A DNA stretch of 23,712 nt, from positions 1-23,712 of the forward strand of contig JWZX01001071.1 of the NCBI GenBank assembly GCA_001275005.1, read 5' to 3'. Both the position numbers and the translations under genes were made by a program. This document shows positions 18,376 to 23,712 of the stretch, piece after piece (the stretch's first letter is position 1; every line of letters begins with the position of its first letter). The notes under the pieces were generated by a model, which was not told the DNA's origin, ran no database searches, and worked only from the letters and a program-made list of their open reading frames with translations. This stretch comes from Chrysochromulina tobinii. Lineage: Eukaryota; Haptophyta; Prymnesiales; Chrysochromulinaceae.

Positions 18376-20613
18376 ATGCAGTGCATTACGGCGGTCCTCG
18401 CTGGGCCCTACCTACAAGACCCACTCGCTGCGATCGGACAAATGTACCTTTCGGGCGCATCGGTTTTATCGCGCGACTGCACGGTAGGCGGGTGCCCCGC
18501 TAGCGAGGTCAGCGGCCGCTACTCGCACTGCGCCGATGTCTTTTCGACCAGCGCGGGCGACCACATGATCATCTACGGTGGCCAGGGTATTGTCGACGGC
18601 GTGTCGCTATCGACGCTCGGCGACGCGTGGGCGTATGACATGACGCGCGACTCATGGACGCTCATCCAGGACATTCGCGCCGGCGTCATGCTCACGAGCA
18701 TGCCCGCGCCGCGCTCCTCGCATAGCTGCACGATCGTCAACAAGAACCCCGTCGCGGGCACGGCTGACTTTCTCACATTTGGCGGCCGCGTCCAGCGCCA
18801 GGTCGGAACGGCTGTGGTGGCCACCAATGAGGTCTGGCGCCTGCGCCTTACCGACCAGCGCGTCACGGGCGAGGGCACGCTCGTGGTTGGCGTGTGGTCG
18901 CGCCTTTACGCCTCGACGTTGGAGCAGCCCGTGCCGCGGTTCGACCACACGGCGGTCGCATATGACGGCTCCGTGCTCATGTATGGTGGCTGCGAGGGCG
19001 ACGCCTCAGCCTTCGACGACGTGTGGCTGCTCGACTACACAGGAAATGCCAACGCCTCATGGAGGGCTCTGACGGTGGGTGCTGCGAGCGTGACCGGCAC
19101 GACCAGCCCAGGGACGGGATCCATCACGCCCGGCCGCCGCTGCGCACACGCGGCGGCGCCCGCATCGGAGGGGATGCTCGTCTTCGGAGGGCGCACCCCA
19201 AGGTTACCGCCCGGCGCCAATGACCCCGTGTGGCCTTCCCTCTCTGACGCCTGGGCCTTCAACGTCGGGAACGCATTCCGAGGGCCTGGCTACGGCACGT
19301 GGACGCGCATGCCGCTCAACGAGCGCAACGCGCAGGGCGTGGTACTGCCCAACGCGAAGGTCAACCGGTCGGACCATGCCGTGCTCATGATCTATCCCCA
19401 GACTCTCCTTGTCTACGGCGGCCTCGTCACCGATGAGACGCTCAGTACCATCTACGTTGCGAGGGACTGGCTGCACGTCGCGCTGAATGCGGTGCGCTCG
19501 AATCCGAGCATGGTCACGCATCTCGCATGGGGTCCCGACTGGCGCTTTGATCACACGATGGTCCTCGCCCCCGTGATTCGACACCCACGGGCGAATCGCA
19601 TGCTGTACAACGCGCCGCTCCTGTACGCGGGCGCCGGCGGGCGGAAGATCTTCGACGACATGTGGGTGTACGATCTGCAACTGAACGAGTGGATTGAGTT
19701 CACCTCCGGCGACGAGGCGCCCACCGTGGCCTTGAGCATGCTCTCCTCGCTCCTCTTCGGCGCAGCGGGTTTCGTTGCGTATGCATGCGTCCTCGTGGCT
19801 CTCTTCGCACGCCGTTTAAACAGGTATCTGCCACAGAGCACCCGGCCTAACGCCCCCGTGCAGGCGCAAGAAGCCCCGACGCACGCGCAAGGACCCCCGC
19901 GCCGGCGCGGAATATCTCCCGATGAGATCTGTACGCTGCCGCGTGTCAAGTGGGCCGATTTCGTTAATCACAAGGGCAGCGAGAGCTCATGGACGGGCAG
20001 CGGCGGCGGTGGCGACACCGCGACCGCCCGGGGCGACGCCGAGGCCGCGACAGCTTGGGTCGAGGGCACGAGCAAGCTCGAGGAGATGGAGGAGGAGGAT
20101 TTGTGTGCGGTGTGCTTAGGGAGGTACGAGGCGGACGACCTACTCATCCGGCTGCCGTGCGAGCATCTCTTCCATGAAGCATGCATCGGCCGCTGGCTCG
20201 AGACAGACGGTACGTGCCCGAAATGCCGCTTCAATCTTCGCAGGCGAGCGGGGCGCCCTTCGGCACGACATGAGCGGTTTCGCCAGATGAATGTCGCGGA
20301 GCTGATCACGGACATGATCGCACAGTCAGTCGTCGACGACTCGCCGCCGCGGTCGCCGCCGCGGCGCGACGAGGAGGCTGGCATCGAGCTCGTTGACGTC
20401 GGCCGCACCGTCCTCACCGGCCACGCCGATGGCAGCACATCGCTGCAAGCAAGCGCAGAGTCGCACCCGCGACCAAGCCCAAGCGCGGAGCCGGAGGCGC
20501 CCCCGCCGCAGGCCGCGCCCCCCGAAATCGTGGCGAACGCGGCAGTTTTAAGGGGTGTGCGAGTTCCAGTTCGGGTCAGTCCCGAGCCTCAGCCCGAGCC
20601 CTCTGTTGCATAG
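18376..20613 (+). CDS. Kelch-repeat, single-pass membrane, RING-H2 protein (putative E3 ubiquitin ligase)
   Basis: 745 residues from the ATG at 18376. Residues about 45-445 hold about six kelch blades, each with a GG pair followed by a W/Y strand (MIIYGGQG, FLTFGGRV, VLMYGGCE, MLVFGGRT, LLVYGGLV, LLYAGAGG), a beta-propeller for protein binding. A hydrophobic helix at about 450-478 (LSMLSSLLFGAAGFVAYACVLVALF) is followed by Arg-rich residues, placing the propeller in the lumen or outside and the rest in the cytosol. The RING-H2 at about 577-617 has spacing C-x2-C-x14-C-x-H-x2-H-x2-C-x10-C-x2-C. The tail is Pro/Ser/Glu-rich. Likely a membrane E3 ligase that reads a luminal or extracellular ligand. 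No signal peptide is visible at this ATG; it may lie in an upstream exon ending at 18273. Confidence 0.8.
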   Translation: MQCITAVLAGPYLQDPLAAIGQMYLSGASVLSRDCTVGGCPASEVSGRYSHCADVFSTSAGDHMIIYGGQGIVDGVSLSTLGDAWAYDMTRDSWTLIQDIRAGVMLTSMPAPRSSHSCTIVNKNPVAGTADFLTFGGRVQRQVGTAVVATNEVWRLRLTDQRVTGEGTLVVGVWSRLYASTLEQPVPRFDHTAVAYDGSVLMYGGCEGDASAFDDVWLLDYTGNANASWRALTVGAASVTGTTSPGTGSITPGRRCAHAAAPASEGMLVFGGRTPRLPPGANDPVWPSLSDAWAFNVGNAFRGPGYGTWTRMPLNERNAQGVVLPNAKVNRSDHAVLMIYPQTLLVYGGLVTDETLSTIYVARDWLHVALNAVRSNPSMVTHLAWGPDWRFDHTMVLAPVIRHPRANRMLYNAPLLYAGAGGRKIFDDMWVYDLQLNEWIEFTSGDEAPTVALSMLSSLLFGAAGFVAYACVLVALFARRLNRYLPQSTRPNAPVQAQEAPTHAQGPPRRRGISPDEICTLPRVKWADFVNHKGSESSWTGSGGGGDTATARGDAEAATAWVEGTSKLEEMEEEDLCAVCLGRYEADDLLIRLPCEHLFHEACIGRWLETDGTCPKCRFNLRRRAGRPSARHERFRQMNVAELITDMIAQSVVDDSPPRSPPRRDEEAGIELVDVGRTVLTGHADGSTSLQASAESHPRPSPSAEPEAPPPQAAPPEIVANAAVLRGVRVPVRVSPEPQPEPSVA

Positions 20614-20914
20614 CAGTCAATGAGTTCCAAGCAAAGGGTTTGTTCACACCAGTATCTCACACACGCAGGGTGGGGGCGAGATATAGCCCCCGAGCCGAGG
20701 ATTTTGAGTGTCGACGGTGTCACACTTTGGAGTGTCTGACACTGAAATTTCGGGAAAAGTTTCGTCGAAGTTTCGTCACTGATCTCACTGAGTTTCGTCA
20801 TCTCTTTATTATGAAATCAGTGGGTTTCGTCAGTCAGTCTACCGGTCGTAAACCTCCGTAGGGTATAGCCCGACAGAACGCGATTGCACGACACAACGCG
20901 AGGCCGCGAGACAC
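20614..20914 (+). promoter_or_regulatory. Upstream region of the Cys/Pro-rich gene with repeated GTTTCGTC
   Basis: 301 bp between tandem genes. GTTTCGTC occurs four times (20760, 20770, 20792 and 20824), three of them as AGTTTCGTC, together with TGACACTGAAATTTCG. No gene is seen. It could be a 3' end or a promoter; this is not settled by the sequence. Confidence 0.45.
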
Positions 20915-21868
20915 ATGCGAGGGAACGAAATACCCTCGGCCGGCCAGTCTGCGTCCCCATCACAGTGCGGTGATTGCTGCGCACGATGCATGAAGCTCGG
21001 CCATGACTGTGGCATATCCTCCTCGTGCGACTGCTCCTCGCTGGGCTGCTCGCACTCCACCTGTGACTTTTGCATCCCAGACCCGTCGCCGCCATTGCCA
21101 CCAGGCTCGCCTCCAGATACCTGTGCGCCCTGCTACAACTCCATGCTCGAGGAAGGCGATTGTTGCCTCGTGCCCGGTTGCGTGCACAGTAAGTGCTCCT
21201 TCTGCACGAACTATGGACCGTGTGAGGTGCCGCCGCACCCACCCGCGTTGCCCCCACCACCGTCACTGCCACCAACGCCGTCATCACCACCGTCACCACC
21301 GTCACCGCCGCCGCCACCATCGCCGCCACCGCCGCCACCGCCGCCACCGCCGACACCGCCGACACCGCCGACACCGCCGCCACCTCCGCTCCCGAGTCCT
21401 CGACCACCCTCGCTGCTGCCTGCACTTCCCAACCCACCGCCAGAATGGTTCGGGTATGCAGGTTCAGGGCTCGCTGGAGCGACCACCATGGCCCTCCTGT
21501 GCTGCATTTGCCGCGGATGCAGACAACCGACGACCCGCCAGCTCCCGAGGCTGCGAGTGCGTGGTCCTATCCTGCTTGCACGCGCTCCTCATGTGGTTGA
21601 TCCGCTTCCACACGCGTCATTCCACGGCTGCAATGCAAGCATCCGCACGGATCCTTGCATTACAATGGCTCCCATCCAGTCCGCTCCCATCGTGACTGTC
21701 GTTGGCATGCCCTATGCCGAGCAAGAGGAGGAGGTAGATGGGCACGATCAAGAGGCGAATGTGCCTCGATACGAGGACGTGTGCACCTCCGCAATCCCAG
21801 GCGTCATTGTTCGAGGTTACCCGCCGCGCTTTGAAGTCGCAGTCGAAGAACTGCACCTGTCGGACTGA
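20915..21868 (+). CDS. Cys-rich, Pro-rich single-pass membrane protein
   Basis: 317 residues from the ATG at 20915. Two Cys-rich modules (about 18-53, with CGDCCARC and CSHSTCDFC, and about 70-98, with CAPCYN and CVHSKCSFC) end with similar CxHSxCxFC patterns, suggesting an internal duplication. A proline-rich stalk of P, S and T follows (about 105-175), of the type often hydroxylated and glycosylated in algae. A hydrophobic helix (about 182-200, GSGLAGATTMALLCCICRGC) and a cytosolic tail with a Glu patch complete it. No signal peptide is visible, so an upstream exon may be missing. It could be a cell-surface or scale/wall-associated protein; function unknown. The neighbouring 5'-partial gene at the left edge has a similar Pro-rich start before its membrane helices. 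Confidence 0.65.
   Translation: MRGNEIPSAGQSASPSQCGDCCARCMKLGHDCGISSSCDCSSLGCSHSTCDFCIPDPSPPLPPGSPPDTCAPCYNSMLEEGDCCLVPGCVHSKCSFCTNYGPCEVPPHPPALPPPPSLPPTPSSPPSPPSPPPPPSPPPPPPPPPPTPPTPPTPPPPPLPSPRPPSLLPALPNPPPEWFGYAGSGLAGATTMALLCCICRGCRQPTTRQLPRLRVRGPILLARAPHVVDPLPHASFHGCNASIRTDPCITMAPIQSAPIVTVVGMPYAEQEEEVDGHDQEANVPRYEDVCTSAIPGVIVRGYPPRFEVAVEELHLSD
21250..21400 (+). repeat. CCGCCA-type microsatellite coding the polyproline stalk
   Basis: Degenerate runs of CCACCG, CCGCCA and CCGACA triplets encode PPSPP and PPTPP. It is likely to vary in length between alleles. Confidence 0.8.
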
Positions 21869-22590
21869 CTGACAAGCGGGCAGTCCTGTTGCTGGCGGCA
21901 CGGTCTTTTCTCTGCTCTGGTGCGCTCCAACCGAAGACAGTCATGTCTACGCGGATGGCAGCGGTCGACTGGCCGCTACATAAAGGAGCCCCGGGGGACT
22001 AATCATACCTCGACGAGGCTACGCAGATACTGACCTTTGGCGCATTGACACGGAACCGCTCGACGACGAAACCGCTCGCTTCTCCGAGTCCACACTTCAC
22101 GGGCGCGCGGTGACGAATGACGTTGCGGATCCGGTCAAACAGTCGTCGAACAGCGTTCGCGGCGCTTCGTGGCTTCGAGCGTCGGCGGCGACCGGCGTTC
22201 GCATTTTACTTCCGTAGGGTAGCGCGTACGCGGTACTTACTCATAGTCATATTCCGTTTCCTTCGTTGCGAGACAGTGCACACTGCGCACAGTCGTTCGA
22301 GTCGAGTGCTTACGGTCGAGAGTCTAGTAGCACCTCCCATAGACCGGACAAAACCGCCTCACTCTCGACTCTGAGTACTGAGAGGCACGAGAACCTCGAT
22401 AATGGATACCGCGTACACCGTTCGGCATGCTGCACATGGGCATGGATAAGGGCCAAGGGGCCATCACCACAAAAACAGAGCGAGACAGAAAAGCTTCGAG
22501 CTCCTGTACCGAGGACGTCACGTCACGCCGATGCCCGTTTTCCCCCGGCTCACACGCGCCCGTGAATGCTAATGGCTGAGCTTTACAATC
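21869..22590. other. Convergent 3' intergenic region, no clear gene
   Basis: About 720 bp between converging genes. A 85-codon frame at 22117-22374 is Arg-rich and looks like noise. No RNA gene or repeat is evident. Confidence 0.55.
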
Positions 22591-23397
22591 TTACGATGCC
22601 CCTGGGTCGACGTAGAAGCTCTTCAGGGTATCGGGCTGCGGCAGAAAGTCATCATCGTCGTCATCCGAGTCGATCTCGAGCGACCTCAGTCGATCTCGAA
22701 CGGTCTCTTGGTCAATCTCGAACGGAGGGGAAGAGGAGGCGAGGACCTCGGAGTCATCCTCGCCCACAGAAGCTGAGGAGGCGTCGTAGGTGGCGAGGAA
22801 TGCATTGGTCGCAGCGTGATCTGGATTGATGGACTGTACCTTCCGAAACTGCTCAATACCCATGTCGATCGCCCCACAGGCGAGTGCAATCTTGCCAACG
22901 TGGAAGAGCGCACGCCAGCACTTTGGATCCAGCGACAGTGCCGTCTCGTACTCACTGAGCGCTTCATCCTCGTCGTCACGTCGTTCGGCGGCGACGCCGA
23001 GCAGGAAATGCATGTCCGCGTCCTCGCCACCCTCCGCCAAAGCAGCCTTTGCATGCGGCACTGAGCTCTCATGATCGCCGTAGCATGTGTGCGCAGTGGC
23101 GAGCAACCGGCTCAGCGTGACGCTCGGCTTGCCTGCCTTATCAGCATAGTTGGCTGCCGCCGCCTCTAGCTCATCGATGAGACCTTCGAGCTGATCGCGC
23201 GATTTCGAGCGAACATCAGCGGAACTAAGCTTGAGCAGCGGCAGATCAGCCGGAGCAAGCAAGGCGGCCTCCTTGTCGTTGGATGTAGCCAGCACTGAGA
23301 GCAGTGGCGCGCGATGAGACTTCGGTGCGTGCGAATTGGCTCCCTGCCATGCCGTTGCTAGCTGTAGGCATGTCGAGAGCAGCACAAGACACCTCAT
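22591..23397 (-). CDS. TPR protein with signal-peptide-like leader
   Basis: 268 residues from an ATG at 23397. The N-terminus MRCLVLLSTCLQLATAWQG is a good signal peptide with likely cleavage after ATA. It is followed by a Ser/His/Lys-rich, acid-poor stretch (GANSHAPKSHRAPLL), as in bipartite leaders of secondary-plastid algae. The body (about 70-205) holds at least three TPR-like helix pairs: HTCYGDHESSVPHAKAAL, MHFLLGVAAERRDDEDEALSEYETALSLDP and ALFHVGKIALACGAIDMGIEQFRKVQSINPDH. The tail is acidic (SDDDDDDFLP) and ends FYVDPGAS. TPRs mediate protein contacts; the partner is unknown. Plastid or secretory location is inferred from the leader. Confidence 0.75.
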   Translation of the reverse strand: MRCLVLLSTCLQLATAWQGANSHAPKSHRAPLLSVLATSNDKEAALLAPADLPLLKLSSADVRSKSRDQLEGLIDELEAAAANYADKAGKPSVTLSRLLATAHTCYGDHESSVPHAKAALAEGGEDADMHFLLGVAAERRDDEDEALSEYETALSLDPKCWRALFHVGKIALACGAIDMGIEQFRKVQSINPDHAATNAFLATYDASSASVGEDDSEVLASSSPPFEIDQETVRDRLRSLEIDSDDDDDDFLPQPDTLKSFYVDPGAS

Positions 23398-23712
23398 GAT
23401 AAGCGCGGCTCACAAGAGACGACGAAGGGGCGCGTCGTCGGCGCGTCCGTTCTCAGTAGGGGGCCGTGAAGAGTGAAGGATCAAAATGAGAAAGATGTAC
23501 CGGTTCTGAAGTCGAGCGCGTGTGCGCTGCGCGCGCGCGTGAACGAGCGACGGAAACACGAGCGCGAGTCAGCGCGTACCACCCAAGACAGCGGGGCAAG
23601 AAACCGGGGCCGCGGCTCTGCCACCATCGAGGCGCGCAACCCCGTCGCAGCGCATGCTCGAGGCCATAACCTCGAATTTGGGGCTCCAGTCAAGCACCGA
23701 CTCGTCCGGGGT
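23398..23712 (-). promoter_or_regulatory. Upstream region of the TPR gene
   Basis: 315 bp 5' of the minus-strand TPR gene. It is GC-rich with CGCGCG runs around 23520-23540. No gene or clear promoter motif is seen. Confidence 0.35.

Noticed and set aside
22117-22374. 85-codon plus-strand frame
   Set aside because: Arg-rich, no domain, no splice or start context, lying in a convergent 3' region.

Overview
This looks like a compact, GC-rich nuclear genome of a eukaryotic microbe. GT-AG introns join every multi-exon model in frame, and the proteins are of eukaryotic families (RING, kelch, EF-hand, tandem AAA, TPR, CXXC zinc finger). Proline-rich PPPSPPP linkers, long Ala/Glu/Asp-biased regions, C-rich introns and a TPR protein with a signal-plus-transit-like leader fit an alga with a secondary plastid. 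A haptophyte is my best guess, but a pelagophyte or another chromist is possible. I cannot name a species.

Layout, left to right. (1) 3-5469 (+) is the 3' part of a large gene: proline-rich ectodomain, about six membrane helices, a cytosolic region with two EF-hands, then a discoidin-like domain and three 23-residue repeats. (2) 6252-12461 (-) is a four-exon gene of about 1,943 aa with a half CXXC zinc finger, low-complexity repeats, a RING1-like C3HC4 RING and an acidic tail. (3) 12895-15240 (+) is a three-exon, two-ring AAA ATPase that seems to carry a beta-adaptin appendage-like domain between its rings. (4) 15481-16002 (+) is a very acidic, probably nuclear, protein. (5) 16639-18078 (-) is a two-exon multi-spanning membrane protein. 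(6) 18376-20613 (+) is a kelch / transmembrane / RING-H2 protein. (7) 20915-21868 (+) is a Cys-rich, Pro-rich single-pass protein. (8) 22591-23397 (-) is a secreted or plastid-targeted TPR protein. Two gene pairs are divergent and share upstream regions (12462-12894 and 18079-18375).

The most unusual signal is in the introns. Three of them (906-1016, 14163-14248, 14676-14757), in two unrelated genes, end in the same 11 bases TCCCTCATCAG and share TGATTGC-like segments. Each is bracketed by a 17-20 bp direct duplication of exon sequence that supplies the 5' splice site. This is the signature expected of introners (introns spread as mobile elements) or of intron birth by target duplication. The other introns in the window lack it.

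The genes do not form an obvious pathway. The functional themes are ubiquitin ligases (two RING proteins), chromatin (CXXC-RING protein, acidic protein) and membrane/trafficking proteins.
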